Assembly (NCBI RefSeq): GCF_005153485.1
Contig: NZ_CP039740.1
Coordinates: 1,739,001 to 1,803,000, forward strand
Direction of reading: 5' to 3'
Length of the DNA: 64,000 nucleotides
Origin: Pseudolabrys sp. FHR47
GTDB taxonomy: Bacteria > Pseudomonadota > Alphaproteobacteria > Rhizobiales > Xanthobacteraceae
The notes below the pieces were generated by a model that worked only from the letters and a program-made list of their open reading frames with translations, had not been told where the DNA came from and did no database searches. The first letter of the stretch is position 1. Each line of letters starts with the position of its first letter. Positions 40,954-50,961 of this stretch are shown piece by piece. The position numbers and the translations under genes are program-made.

Positions 40954-41631
40954 CTACGCCGCCTCGCCGCGGGGCAGGCTGCCGGCCTGACGGATCGCGG
41001 CGATGTTTTCCTTGTACGCGCCGCCCTTGAACACGGCCGAACCGGCGACCAGCACATTGGCGCCGGCGCGCACGACGTCGGCGGCATTGGCGGCAGTGAC
41101 GCCGCCGTCGACCTCGAGATCGATCGGCCGGCCGCCGATCATGGCGCGGATGGCGCGGATCTTGTCGAGCTGCGAGGGGATGAAAGCCTGGCCGCCGAAG
41201 CCGGGATTGACCGACATGACGAGAACGAGATCGACCATGTCGATGACATTCTCGATGGAGGATGCGGGTGTGCCGGGATTCATCACCACGCCGGCCTTCT
41301 TGCCGAGCGCGCGGATCGCCTGCAGCGACCGGTGCAGATGCGGGCCGGCCTCGACATGGACGGTGATGACATCGGCCCCGGCCTTGGCGAAGGCCTCGAG
41401 ATAGGGATCGGCCGGCGAAATCATCAGGTGGACGTCGAAAGGCTTCTTCGAGGCGCCGCGCACGGACTTCATAACGTCGGGGCCGAAGGAGATGTTCGGC
41501 ACGAAATGGCCGTCCATGATGTCGACGTGAATCCAGTCGGCGCCGGCGGCGTCGATGGCGCACACCTCGTCGCCGAGCTTGGCGAAATCGGCGGCCAGGA
41601 TCGACGGCGCGATGAGGAGCGGACGGGTCAT
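40954..41631 (-). CDS. rpe: Ribulose-phosphate 3-epimerase
   Basis: A 225-residue TIM barrel of the pentose-phosphate and Calvin pathways. Signatures: [17 protein letters not shown] (about 7-23), [19 protein letters not shown] (about 34-52, with the catalytic Asp and metal His), [26 protein letters not shown] (about 140-155) and [12 protein letters not shown] (about 176-187). The start ATG 41631 gives the family N-terminus ([10 protein letters not shown]). A monocistronic-looking gene. Confidence 0.95.
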   Translation of the reverse strand: MTRPLLIAPSILAADFAKLGDEVCAIDAAGADWIHVDIMDGHFVPNISFGPDVMKSVRGASKKPFDVHLMISPADPYLEAFAKAGADVITVHVEAGPHLHRSLQAIRALGKKAGVVMNPGTPASSIENVIDMVDLVLVMSVNPGFGGQAFIPSQLDKIRAIRAMIGGRPIDLEVDGGVTAANAADVVRAGANVLVAGSAVFKGGAYKENIAAIRQAGSLPRGEAA

Positions 41632-41710
41632 GCGGGGTCTCCGGATCACGGTCCGCGTAACACGGCGAAATGGCCGCGGCAACGCTCGGAAATGCCGGAA
41701 AACCCGGCTG

Positions 41711-42664
41711 TTAACGGTTTTTCCGCAGCCGTTTCGCCAGGGGTTTGAGCAGCGCCGGGAAGATATAGATCGGAAACTGGACTAGCGCGAAATAGAACCA
41801 GGCGAGGTCGGGCAGGGCCGAACCGAGCGCACCGATCACGGCGCCGAGATTGCGGAAGCCGGCGAGAAAGCCGACTACGATGGCGCGATCGAGGCCGGCG
41901 CGCGCGAACAGGATCGCGGTGAGGCCGATCACCGCGACGGCGATCGCGACGATGATCCCCAGCAGCTTCAGCGCAAATAGCGGGTCTGCGGCGACATGGC
42001 GCGTCACCGGCTCCATGGCTGCGATGGCGAATACGAAAACGGCGATGACGTTGAGGCCGTCGAGAACCTGCGTCTGCTCCTCGATTCGCCTCTGGCCGAC
42101 GGCTCGGCGGATGATGAAGGCGAGAATTCCCGAGGCGAAGAAGAATACGAACAGCTTGCTGCCGAGTTCGAACGGCGTGAACAGCGAGGTGCCGAGAAAC
42201 AGATAACTGAAGGCCACCGTGGTGATCGGCGACAACGCGCAGCATGCGATCAGCGCTACCAGCGAGAAGCCGATATTGAGCCCCATCAGCGCGGCGAAGG
42301 CGACCGTCGAGGTGATCGGCGCGATGGCCGACTGCAGGATCATGATCGGGAAGAGGTCGGGTGCCATCTCGCTCAGGCCAACCAGCGCATAAAGCGATCC
42401 GAGCAGGAGCGGTACGGCGATCATGACCCAGAGCGCCGCGAGGATGACGAGGCGCGGCGAGCGCAGCACAGGCCGCAGCGCTTCCGGGTCGGTGCGCAGG
42501 TAGGAAAACAGCAGCAGCACGAACACCGTCGCGCCGAGATACGGTTTCACATAGGCGGCGAGCTGCGGCACCGCGATGCCGAGAAAAATGGACAGGGCAA
42601 GCGCGGTCGTTCCCTGCCGGCCAAGCCAGGCGAGCGCGGCCAGCGGCCAGCGTGAAAGCGACAT
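41711..42664 (-). CDS. Bile-acid:sodium-symporter-family membrane transporter
   Basis: A 317-residue membrane protein with about nine hydrophobic segments distributed evenly. The pattern of paired proline-containing helices ([18 protein letters not shown] around 112-129, [14 protein letters not shown] around 265-278) resembles the BASS/arsenite-permease (ACR3) fold, whose members import organic anions with Na+ or export arsenite. The [20 protein letters not shown] loop lies in the middle. No arsenic genes are adjacent. ATG 42664 (MSLSRWPL) is chosen; the frame is open upstream with no membrane character. Confidence 0.7.
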   Translation of the reverse strand: MSLSRWPLAALAWLGRQGTTALALSIFLGIAVPQLAAYVKPYLGATVFVLLLFSYLRTDPEALRPVLRSPRLVILAALWVMIAVPLLLGSLYALVGLSEMAPDLFPIMILQSAIAPITSTVAFAALMGLNIGFSLVALIACCALSPITTVAFSYLFLGTSLFTPFELGSKLFVFFFASGILAFIIRRAVGQRRIEEQTQVLDGLNVIAVFVFAIAAMEPVTRHVAADPLFALKLLGIIVAIAVAVIGLTAILFARAGLDRAIVVGFLAGFRNLGAVIGALGSALPDLAWFYFALVQFPIYIFPALLKPLAKRLRKNR

Positions 42665-42809
42665 GTGTCCCGAACTCCCGGCGTACCCGGCTCTGATAGC
42701 GCGCCCGGGCGCCCCGATCCATATTGGTAGCGGCGATCGCCTCTGCGAAAGACAGGGTTGAACCCCGTCCGGTAACGCGCCAAAAGGAACAAAAGGCGGG
42801 CTAAACTCC

Positions 42810-44054
42810 ATGGCACGTACCGACGTCATCGTTCTCGGGGCCGGCATTGTCGGCACCTCGATCGCATTGCAGTTCGCGAAGCGCAACATGAGCGTGGCGC
42901 TGATCGAGCGCGCCGGGCCGGGCGAACAGACCTCCTACGGCAATTCGGGCGTCCTCGAAAGCTCGACCATCCTGCCGCCAGCCTTCCCGAACGATTTCGG
43001 CGCGCTGCTGCGGATCGCGCTGAAACAGGCCAGCGACGCCAATTATCACCTGAGTTTTCTGCCCTGGGTGGCGCCGTGGCTGCTGGCTTTCCGCGCCGCT
43101 TCGGCCCCGAAAGTCATCGAGCAGACGGCGCGCATCAACCGTCCGCTGTTCGCCCGCGCCATTCCCGAGCACGAAGAACTGATGCTCGAATCCGGCGCGA
43201 CGCAGCTCATGCGCCGCAATGGCTGGATCAAGCTCTACCGCAGCGACGCGGCGTTCCGCGGGATGGCGCGGGAGCTTGAACTGGCCCGCGAATTCGGCAT
43301 GGCGATTGAGGTTCTCGATCCGGACGGCGCGCGCAAGCTGGAGCCGTCGCTCAATCCGGTCTTCAAGCATGCGGTCTATTGGCCGAGCGCGGTGAGCCTC
43401 AGCGATCCGCTGGCCCTGACCAAAGCCTATGCGGCGCGGTTCACGGCGCTGGGCGGCTTCACCCTCAAGGGCGATGCGCTCAGCCTGCACCGTTCCGGCA
43501 GCAACTGGCGGGTCGAGACCGACGAGGGCCCGATCGATGCGCCCGAAGTAGTCGTCGCGCTCGGGCCCTGGGCGCCCGATCTCCTGAAGAGCTTCGGAAT
43601 CCGGCTGCCAATGGGTTTCAAGCGCGGCTATCACCGCCACTTCAAGACCGAAGCCAGTGCGCCTTTGTCGCGGCCGGTGGTTGACGTTCAGTACGGCTAT
43701 CTCGTCACCCCGATGCGGCAGGGCATTCGCGTCACGACAGGCGCAGAGTTCGCCGCGCGCGATGCGGCACCGACACCGGTGCAATTCGACCGCTTCATGC
43801 CGAAGCTGAAGGACCTCTACAAGATCGGCCCGCGCGCCGACGATCAGACCTGGCTCGGCGCCCGGCCGTGCTTCCCCGATTCACGGCCGGTCATCGGCCG
43901 CGCTCCGGGGCAGAAGGGTATGTGGCTTGCGATCGGCCATGCGCATTGGGGCCTGACTTTGGGTCCCGTCACCGGGCGTCTGCTGGCGGAGATGATGCGC
44001 GGCGAAACACCGTTCCTCGATCCGAAGGGTTTCGCCGCGGAGCGGTTTCTTTAA
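42810..44054 (+). CDS. FAD-dependent oxidoreductase, DadA-like (D-amino-acid dehydrogenase family)
   Basis: A 414-residue DAO-fold flavoprotein. The N-terminal dinucleotide motif is VIVLGAGIVGTSIALQFAKRN (about 6-26, GxGxxG), then YGNSGVLESS. The C-terminal FAD-contacting segment is TWLGARPCFPDSRPVIGRAPGQKGMWLAIGHAHWGLTLGP (about 349-388). This layout is shared by DadA D-amino-acid dehydrogenases and related membrane-associated amine or hydroxyproline oxidases; substrate uncertain. No quinone partner is adjacent. Its last four bases overlap a convergent KTSC gene. Confidence 0.85.
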   Translation: MARTDVIVLGAGIVGTSIALQFAKRNMSVALIERAGPGEQTSYGNSGVLESSTILPPAFPNDFGALLRIALKQASDANYHLSFLPWVAPWLLAFRAASAPKVIEQTARINRPLFARAIPEHEELMLESGATQLMRRNGWIKLYRSDAAFRGMARELELAREFGMAIEVLDPDGARKLEPSLNPVFKHAVYWPSAVSLSDPLALTKAYAARFTALGGFTLKGDALSLHRSGSNWRVETDEGPIDAPEVVVALGPWAPDLLKSFGIRLPMGFKRGYHRHFKTEASAPLSRPVVDVQYGYLVTPMRQGIRVTTGAEFAARDAAPTPVQFDRFMPKLKDLYKIGPRADDQTWLGARPCFPDSRPVIGRAPGQKGMWLAIGHAHWGLTLGPVTGRLLAEMMRGETPFLDPKGFAAERFL

Positions 44055-44257
44055 GCCGCCGAGGTTATCTCGCGGCAGATATAACGATCGCGAATGTGCC
44101 GATTGAAGTACGTGCCCTTCGAGCGCGCAGCACGGAAGGCCTGGGCGACCGATGGTGGCACCAGATAATACTCGTACACGCGGCCGCTGACGAAGGTCAC
44201 GGTCAGCCGGCTGTGCTCGTTCTCGTATGCGATGTTTTCGACGACGCTCGATGGCAT
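44051..44257 (-). CDS. KTSC-domain protein
   Basis: A 68-residue protein: MPSSVVENIAYENEHSRL, GRVYEYYLVPPSVAQAF and ARSKGTYFNRHIRDRY are the typical KTSC-domain elements (named after the C-terminal domain seen with lysyl-tRNA synthetase). Stand-alone KTSC proteins are common and of unknown function. The start at ATG 44257 gives the whole domain. It overlaps the preceding convergent gene by 4 bp and lies on the same strand as the downstream-starting P1 peptidase, 39 bp away. Confidence 0.8.
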   Translation of the reverse strand: MPSSVVENIAYENEHSRLTVTFVSGRVYEYYLVPPSVAQAFRAARSKGTYFNRHIRDRYICREITSAA

Positions 44258-44295
44258 GACAGCCAAACGCCGACGCCGGCGAATTGGTTTCAGTG

Positions 44296-45297
44296 TCAGC
44301 CGAAGCGATCGCGCCAGGCCGGCAGCGCGCCCTTGAAGGGCAGGGCCGTGGCCTCGTAGACACCGCGCGCTGCGGCACGGGCCATCACATTGGCGGCCAC
44401 CATGCCGAGCTCGGCAAGTGCGTAATACGGATCGGCCAGTTCCTTGTCTCCGGTCGCGGCCGAAAACACGACATCGCCGTCGAGCGGCGAGTGCACCGGA
44501 TAGATGGCGCGCGCCAGTCCATCCTGCGCCATCACAGCGAGCCGGTTGCATTGCGCCTTGCTGAGCTTGGCATCGGTCGCGATCATCGCGATCGTGGTGT
44601 TCTGGTTTGGCCCGCTTTTCTGCGGGCCGCCTTTGGCGCGGATGGCAAGGTCGCTCTTCGAAAAGCGCGCCGGCATGCCGCGGCCGCCGAACTCGGCATC
44701 CTGCTCGAAGGGCGCGGCCCAGAAATGCGGTCCGTCGCCGACCACCGCGGTGCCCACGGCATTGATGACGACGATGGCGCCGACGGTGACCCCGCCGGGC
44801 GTCTTCGCCGACGCGGAGCCGACGCCGCCCTTGAAGTTGACGGTGGTGGCGCCGAGCCCGGCGCCGACGCTGCCAAGCGCGAAGTCCACCGAGGCGGTAC
44901 GCGCCGCCTCATATCCGAATTCGCGATAGGGCGGATACCGGTCCCAGTTCTTGTCGCCGCCGTTGAGCAGGTCGAACATGATGGCGCCGGGCACGATCGG
45001 CACGACGGCGTCGCCGATACGAAAACCGCGGCCTTTTTCGCGCAAGAAGGCCTGCGTGCCGGAGGGCGCGTCGAGGCCGAAGGCGGAGCCACCGGACAGC
45101 ACGATGGCGTCGACACTCTCGACGGTCTGCGCCGGTTCGAGCAGGGCGGTCTCGCGGGTACCGGGGCCGCCGCCGCGCACGTCGATCGCCGCGACAATCG
45201 CGCGGTCGAAGATGATGACCGTGGTGCCGGATGCGAGCTTGTCGTCCTGGGCGTGGCCGACGCGGAGGCCTTCGACATCGGTGATGAGGTTGCGCAT
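44296..45297 (-). CDS. P1-family peptidase (DmpA-type aminopeptidase)
   Basis: A 333-residue enzyme of the DmpA/P1 family, which self-cleaves to give an N-terminal nucleophile. Family stretches: DVEGLRVGHAQDD, DVRGGGPGTRETALLEP (about 39-55), AIVLSGGSAFGLDAPSG (about 64-80), GVGSASAKTPGGVTVGAIVVINAVG (about 157-181), and PNQNTTIAMIATDAKLSK, in which the usual Gly-Ser junction reads Asn-Thr (about 233). A Thr nucleophile is therefore inferred. Likely a D- or beta-aminopeptidase. Divergent from ccdA. Confidence 0.88.
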   Translation of the reverse strand: MRNLITDVEGLRVGHAQDDKLASGTTVIIFDRAIVAAIDVRGGGPGTRETALLEPAQTVESVDAIVLSGGSAFGLDAPSGTQAFLREKGRGFRIGDAVVPIVPGAIMFDLLNGGDKNWDRYPPYREFGYEAARTASVDFALGSVGAGLGATTVNFKGGVGSASAKTPGGVTVGAIVVINAVGTAVVGDGPHFWAAPFEQDAEFGGRGMPARFSKSDLAIRAKGGPQKSGPNQNTTIAMIATDAKLSKAQCNRLAVMAQDGLARAIYPVHSPLDGDVVFSAATGDKELADPYYALAELGMVAANVMARAAARGVYEATALPFKGALPAWRDRFG

Positions 45298-45400
45298 GAT
45301 CGGGCCCCTTCTCGATTCCGATCACCCGCTTATCACAACTCCGCAACCACGGTCACGATGCTCTTGCCATTGCCACATTGCAGGGCGCATATCGCCATCC

Positions 45401-46135
45401 ATGTCCGCCGACGTTTCCTACCTCGCCGCGCTGATCGCCGGTATCGTCTCCTTCCTGTCGCCCTGCGTGCTGCCGCTGGTGCCGCCTTATCTCGTGTATC
45501 TGGCCGGCACCTCGCTCGAGCGCTTCGAGGCGCGCGAGACGGAACCGCGCGTCAAGCGCGAGACGGTAATGGCGGCGGTGCTCTTTGTGCTCGGCTTTTC
45601 GACCGTGTTTGTGGCGCTGGGCGCGAGCGCCAGCGTGCTCGGCGGCCTGGTCCGGGCCTATGCGCAGCCGCTGTCGATCATTGCCGGCATTCTCATCATC
45701 GTCATGGGCCTGCATTTCCTGGGTCTGACGCCGATCGCCTGGCTGTACCGGCAGAAGCGGGCAAAGATCGTGCAGCCGGTCGGGCTGTGGGGCGCCTATG
45801 TCATGGGGCTTGCCTTTGCCTTCGGCTGGACACCGTGCATCGGCCCAATCCTCGCGGCCATTCTCGCGGTCGCTGCGTCCGAGCAGACGGTGACGAAAGG
45901 CGCGAGCCTGCTGGCCGTCTATTCGCTAGGCCTCGGCATCCCGTTCGTCGCCGCGGCCTTCGCGGTCGAGCCGTTTGCAGCGTTTCTGGCGCGCTTTAAA
46001 AAATACATGCACCGCGTCGAGCAGGTGATGGGCGGCCTGCTGGTACTGACCGGCATCGCCTTTCTCACCGGCAGCATCAATCTCATGAGTATCTGGCTGC
46101 TCGAGACGTTTCCGGTGCTGGGGAAGATCGGGTGA
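45401..46135 (+). CDS. ccdA: Cytochrome c biogenesis protein CcdA
   Basis: A 244-residue inner-membrane thiol-disulfide transporter with six helices. The two redox Cys lie in AGIVSFLSPCVLPLVPPYLVYL (about 12-33) and AFGWTPCIGPILAAIL (about 140-155), both with the Pro-rich symmetry of CcdA/DsbD. It passes electrons from cytoplasmic thioredoxin to periplasmic proteins such as apocytochrome c chaperones. ATG 45401 (MSADVSYLAAL) starts directly at helix 1. No other cytochrome maturation gene is nearby. Confidence 0.93.
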   Translation: MSADVSYLAALIAGIVSFLSPCVLPLVPPYLVYLAGTSLERFEARETEPRVKRETVMAAVLFVLGFSTVFVALGASASVLGGLVRAYAQPLSIIAGILIIVMGLHFLGLTPIAWLYRQKRAKIVQPVGLWGAYVMGLAFAFGWTPCIGPILAAILAVAASEQTVTKGASLLAVYSLGLGIPFVAAAFAVEPFAAFLARFKKYMHRVEQVMGGLLVLTGIAFLTGSINLMSIWLLETFPVLGKIG

Positions 46136-46139
46136 CCGG

Positions 46140-46246
46140 CCCTCATGGGCATTAAATGCCGATCTCGGGTAAACCCGAGATCGGGAGGCCGCCCCATCCT
46201 TCGAGACGCAGCGCTTCGCGCTGCTCCTCAGGATGAGGGCAAAAGA
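46140..46246. repeat. Intergenic repeat element after ccdA
   Basis: A stem GATCTCGGG/CCCGAGATC (46162-46182) is followed by CATCCTTCGAGACGCAGCGC...GCTGCTCCTCAGGATGAGG, whose ends (CATCCT / AGGATG) pair across an inner GCAGCGC/GCGCTGC stem. The second part is a style of repeat widespread in Bradyrhizobium-group genomes. Confidence 0.6.
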
Positions 46247-46248
46247 AA

Positions 46249-46274
46249 AAGCCCGCCGGTTAAGGCGGGCTTTT
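46249..46274 (-). terminator. Rho-independent terminator of the liv binding-protein gene
   Basis: GCCCGCC (46251-46257) pairs with GGCGGGC (46264-46270). On the reverse strand it runs into TTTTTCTTTT. It lies about 35 bases past the stop of the binding-protein gene. Confidence 0.8.
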
Positions 46275-46307
46275 CCGTATTTGCTGCGACGTTACCGTCA
46301 GGCGTTA

Positions 46308-47450
46308 TTACTTCGCCTTCGAGCAGTCGTTGCCGGGACACTCGACGTAGGTGATCTTGCCATCCGGCTTCTTCTTCCAGATGTACATAACGTAGTCGAG
46401 GTTGGTGCGGTCGCCCTTCTTGTCGTAGGAGATGTCGCCGAGCACGGTCTTGAAGGTCATGCCCGAGTGCATCTTCTCGGCGACCTTCTTCGGGTCGAGC
46501 GACTTGGCCGATTCCGCGGCCTGCTTGATGATCTGCACCGCGGCGTACGAGTAGAGGGTGTAGGCTTCCGGCTCGAACTTGGCGGCGCGGAACTTGTCTA
46601 CCATCGCCTTGGCGGCCGGGTTGTTGCGCGCGTCCGGACCGAAGGTCATCAGCGTGCCTTCGACACCCGGGCCGCCGACCGAAGCGAATTCGTCGGAGGT
46701 GATGCCGTCGCCGCTCATCATCGGCGCCTTGATGCCCTGATCGCGCATCTGGCGAACGATCAGACCGCCTTCGGTGTGCAGGCCGCCCCAGTAGACGAGG
46801 TCGGCGCCCGCCGACTTGATCTTGGAGACCAGCGCCGAGAAGTCCTTCTCGCCGGTATTGACGCCTTCATAGAGTGCGGCCTTCATGCCGCCTTTGCCCA
46901 TCGCCTTGACAGTTTCGTCAGCGAGACCCTTGCCGTAGGTGGTCTTGTCGTGGACGACGGCGATCTTCTTGCCTTTGAAGTTCTTGAGGATGTAGGCGCC
47001 GGCAACCGCACCCTGCTGATCATCGCGGCCGCAGGTGCGGAAGGTGTTCCACATCTTGCGTTCCGTGATCTGCGGGTTGGTGGCCGAGGGCGATACCATC
47101 AGGATGCCGTTCTCCTGATAGACTTCCGAGGCCGGCATGGTGACGCCGGAGTTGAAGTGGCCGATCACGAACTTCACGCCGTCGCCGGCGAACTTGTTGG
47201 CCACCGACACGCCTTGCTTCGGGTCGGAGACGTCGTCGCCGAACTGCAGGGCAATCTTCTGGCCGAGGATGCCGCCGGCGGCATTGATGTCGTCGATCGC
47301 CTGCTGCGAGCCGTTCTTGAGCTGGGCGCCGAATGCTGCGTTCGGACCCGTGATCGGACCGGCAACGGCGAATTTGACCTGAGCGGAAGCGGCGCTGGAC
47401 ATCGCAACGGCGACGCCAAGCGCAAGACCGAGAGTCGTTAGTTTTTTCAT
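46308..47450 (-). CDS. Branched-chain amino-acid ABC transporter, periplasmic binding protein (LivJ/LivK type)
   Basis: A 380-residue exported binding protein. Signal peptide KKLTTLGLALGVAVAMSSAASA (about 2-23), then VKFAVAGPITGPNAAFGAQLKNG, the type I periplasmic-binding opening. SPSATNPQITER is the ligand loop, and two Cys pairs (FRTCGRDD and YVECPGNDC) are present. Pairs with the livHMGF genes upstream, separated by DUF6867. The substrate may be leucine/isoleucine/valine or another amphipathic amino acid. A terminator follows immediately. Confidence 0.93.
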   Translation of the reverse strand: MKKLTTLGLALGVAVAMSSAASAQVKFAVAGPITGPNAAFGAQLKNGSQQAIDDINAAGGILGQKIALQFGDDVSDPKQGVSVANKFAGDGVKFVIGHFNSGVTMPASEVYQENGILMVSPSATNPQITERKMWNTFRTCGRDDQQGAVAGAYILKNFKGKKIAVVHDKTTYGKGLADETVKAMGKGGMKAALYEGVNTGEKDFSALVSKIKSAGADLVYWGGLHTEGGLIVRQMRDQGIKAPMMSGDGITSDEFASVGGPGVEGTLMTFGPDARNNPAAKAMVDKFRAAKFEPEAYTLYSYAAVQIIKQAAESAKSLDPKKVAEKMHSGMTFKTVLGDISYDKKGDRTNLDYVMYIWKKKPDGKITYVECPGNDCSKAK

Positions 47451-47531
47451 TCGTTTTCCCCTTCAACTTTACTGGTGAACAGGTACGGCAGGTGGGTTTG
47501 ACCAGCGGATGTCACCTGGCCAAATCCTACG

Positions 47532-47902
47532 TCAAGGTCCGCGGCGGCGCCAGCGCAAAGGCCCGTCGGCTTCGTTGATCCAGCGATAATGGGTGATCAT
47601 CTGAGACACGCGGGCCGCCCGAAATCCCAAGAATCCGAACGCCATAAGGACAACCGTATCGACCAGGTAATAGTGGCCGGAGATGAGCGTGCCGCCGAAC
47701 AGCGCAAAGTGAATAAACCGCACTGCGCCGCCGAGGATCAGACAATAGACGAAGACCTGCCACGCCGGCCGCCAGGTCCCGGCGACCGCCCGGCCGGTTA
47801 GCCAGGCGGCGCCTCCGCCGAGGACCAGCGTGACCAGGATGAAGATCCAGAACGAGTTTTCCTCGTAGATGAGGTGGAGAACAGAGGTGGCTTCCGACTC
47901 CA

Positions 47903-47903
<1 letters not shown>
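47532..47903 (-). CDS. DUF6867-family membrane protein of the liv operon
   Basis: A 123-residue protein with three hydrophobic helices (about 17-38, 46-68 and 80-98). NSFWIFILVTLVLGGGAAWLTGRAVA and YLVDTVVLMAFGFLGFRAARV are the clear ones, and the C-terminal RWINEADGPLRWRRR is positively charged. This is the DUF6867 protein that often follows livF in alphaproteobacteria. The start ATG 47903 overlaps the livF stop (TGATG), so translation is coupled. Its role in the transporter is unknown. Confidence 0.85.
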
Positions 47904-48621
<718 letters not shown>

Positions 48622-48625
<4 letters not shown>

Positions 48626-49587
48626 AGACCTACCTCCGCTTCGACCTTTTCGACCTCGTCGTCCTGGACGCCGAGATAGGCGGCGATCACCTTGGGATCG
48701 TTGCGCACCTCTTCCGGTGCGCCGTCGGAGATTTTGACGCCGTAATCGAGCACGATGACGTGATCGGAGATTTCCATCACCACCGACATGTCGTGCTCGA
48801 TGAGCAGGATCGACATGTTGAAGTCGTCGCGGATCGACAGCAGCAAATCGTTCAGCTCGCCGCTTTCGCGCGGGTTGAGGCCGGCGGCAGGTTCGTCGAG
48901 GCACAGCAGAACCGGGTCTGTGCACATGGCGCGGGCGATCTCGAGACGGCGCTGGTCGCCATAGGGCAGGTCGCCGGCCGGATCGTCGGCGCGGTGCAAG
49001 AGGCCGACGCGATCGAGCCACTGCCGTGCCTTGTCGATGGCACTGCGTTCGGCGCGCCGATAGGACGGCACGCCGAAAACCCCGAGCAGGGTGTAGCCGG
49101 AGGCGAGCATCAGCCGGTTATGCTGGGCGACCAGCAGGTTCTCGAGCAGCGTCATACCCGGGAACAGGCGGATGTTCTGGAAGGTGCGGGCGACGCGCGC
49201 CATCTGCGTTACCTGATAATCCGGCATGCGCTCGAGTAGATACAGCGCGCCCTCCGCGGTGGTGATACTGCGATGGCCGCCATCGGTGAGCGCGTCGATT
49301 TCGTCCCAGACCGCGGGTAGTCCATGCGCCAAGCCGATGCGGCCTTCGCTCGGCTTGTAAAAGCCGGTGATGCAGTTGAAGACTGTGGTCTTGCCGGCGC
49401 CGTTCGGGCCGATCAGCGCCGTGATGTCGCCTTGCCGGGCCTGGAACGACAGGCTGTCGACCGCGACCAGGCCGCCGAAGCGCATTGTCAGATGCTCGAC
49501 CCGAAGCAGCGTGTCGCCTTTGACGCCAATCTTTGGCGCGCCGACGACGCCGTCAGACAAAGGACCCATGGCGTTTGACGTCGACAT
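48622..49587 (-). CDS. livG: Branched-chain amino-acid ABC transporter ATPase LivG
   Basis: A 321-residue ATP-binding subunit. An N-terminal extension of about 25 residues precedes LLRVEHLTMRFGGLVAVD. Walker A is GPNGAGKTT (about 58-66), the signature region LPYGDQRRLEIARAM (about 206-220) and Walker B LLCLDEPAAGLNP (about 227-239). It contains the long insertion between Walker A and the signature (about 82-135) seen in Bradyrhizobium-type LivG. Coupled to livF by a four-base overlap. Confidence 0.95.
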
Positions 49588-49593
49588 GTCGCG

Positions 49594-50958
49594 CTACCCG
49601 TGTCCTTCGCCGACCAGGTCGGACGAAATGCTCTTGCGTTCCTTGAGGAACACGGTCGGTTGTCGCGTCGAGACGAAGCCGCGCGGGCGGAACACCATGA
49701 TCAGGACCATGGCGAAGCCGAAGATCAGCATTCGGTACTGCGTCGGATCGAAGGACTCGCCGAAAATTTGCTTGAGGAAGTTCAGTTCGCGCATGATCTC
49801 GGTGCCGCCGATCATGACGATGGCGGCGACCGCGACGCCGACCTGACTACCCATGCCGCCGAGCACGACGATGGCCACGATGGTGGCGGACTCGATGAAG
49901 GTGAAGCTCTCCGGCGAGATAAAACCCTGCCGCGCCGAGAAGAACGAGCCGGCAAACCCGCCGAACATCGCGCCGATGGCGAAGGCGGTAAGCTTGGTGT
50001 TGGTGGTATTGAGGCCGAGCGAGCGGCAGGCGACCTCGTCCTCGCGCAGGGCTTCCCAGGCGCGGCCGACCGGCAGTCTGCGCAGTCGCACGGTGACGAA
50101 GGCGGTCAGGAAGGCGAGCGCAAGAATGACGTAGTAGAGAAAGATCGTGCGGTAGATCGGCGAGAATTCCAGGCCGAAGGTCGCGGCGAAGCCGTCGTCG
50201 CCGGCGGTGAACGGAATGCCGAAGAAGGTGGGTCGCGGAATGCCGCTGATGCCGGCATAGCCGTTGGTCAGGTCGACCCAATTGATCAGCACCACGCGGA
50301 TGATTTCGCCGAAAGCGAGCGTGACGATGGCGAGATAGTCGCCGCGCAGCCGCAACACCGGAAATCCGAGCAGGATACCCCAGAACGAGGCCATGATGCC
50401 GGCGAGTGGCATCAGCAGCCAGAACGAGAAGCCGAACTCCTTGGCGAGCAGGGCATAGGAGTAGGCGCCGACGGCGTAGAAGGCGACATAACCCAGATCG
50501 AGAAGGCCGGCGAGACCGACAACGATGTTCAGGCCCCAGCCGAGCATGACATAGATCAGGATCTGGATGCCGAAGTTGTCGACCCACTTGAGCGCACCGC
50601 TGGAGCCCGCAGTCGACAGGATCAGCATCGGATAGACGATGACGAAACCGATGGCGAAGGGCACGAACCATTTGCCGACGGTGCCGAACCAGGCCGGTGC
50701 CTTCACGCCGCGCTGCTTGCGTTGCGCGAGCCTTGGCGCCGCGAACAGCGAGTAGGCGAGCCGTCCGACGAAGATGATACCGACCACGCTGAACAGCAGC
50801 GGCCAGCGCGTGTCCAGAGTCAATTCGTTGCGAATATTGACGACGGTCTCGAAGCCGATCAGCGGCAGGAACAGACCGAATGAAATCAGCGCGGTGAACG
50901 CTGCCTCGCGCAAGGCCGCAAACGCATTGGTGCCGTTGACCGTGGACGCCTGCTGCAT
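49594..50958 (-). CDS. livM: Branched-chain amino-acid ABC transporter permease LivM
   Basis: A 454-residue permease longer than the E. coli protein through an N-terminal part with extra helices (about 1-110). The conserved core has NIVVGLAGLLDLGYVAFYAVGAYSYALLA (about 155-183), VLRLRGDYLAIVTLAFGEIIRVVL and the EAA-like loop GRAWEALREDEVACRSLGLNTTNTKL (about 292-317). It ends with a basic tail. Six bp before livG and three bp after livH in operon order. Confidence 0.94.
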   Translation of the reverse strand: MQQASTVNGTNAFAALREAAFTALISFGLFLPLIGFETVVNIRNELTLDTRWPLLFSVVGIIFVGRLAYSLFAAPRLAQRKQRGVKAPAWFGTVGKWFVPFAIGFVIVYPMLILSTAGSSGALKWVDNFGIQILIYVMLGWGLNIVVGLAGLLDLGYVAFYAVGAYSYALLAKEFGFSFWLLMPLAGIMASFWGILLGFPVLRLRGDYLAIVTLAFGEIIRVVLINWVDLTNGYAGISGIPRPTFFGIPFTAGDDGFAATFGLEFSPIYRTIFLYYVILALAFLTAFVTVRLRRLPVGRAWEALREDEVACRSLGLNTTNTKLTAFAIGAMFGGFAGSFFSARQGFISPESFTFIESATIVAIVVLGGMGSQVGVAVAAIVMIGGTEIMRELNFLKQIFGESFDPTQYRMLIFGFAMVLIMVFRPRGFVSTRQPTVFLKERKSISSDLVGEGHG

Positions 50959-50961
50959 CGG

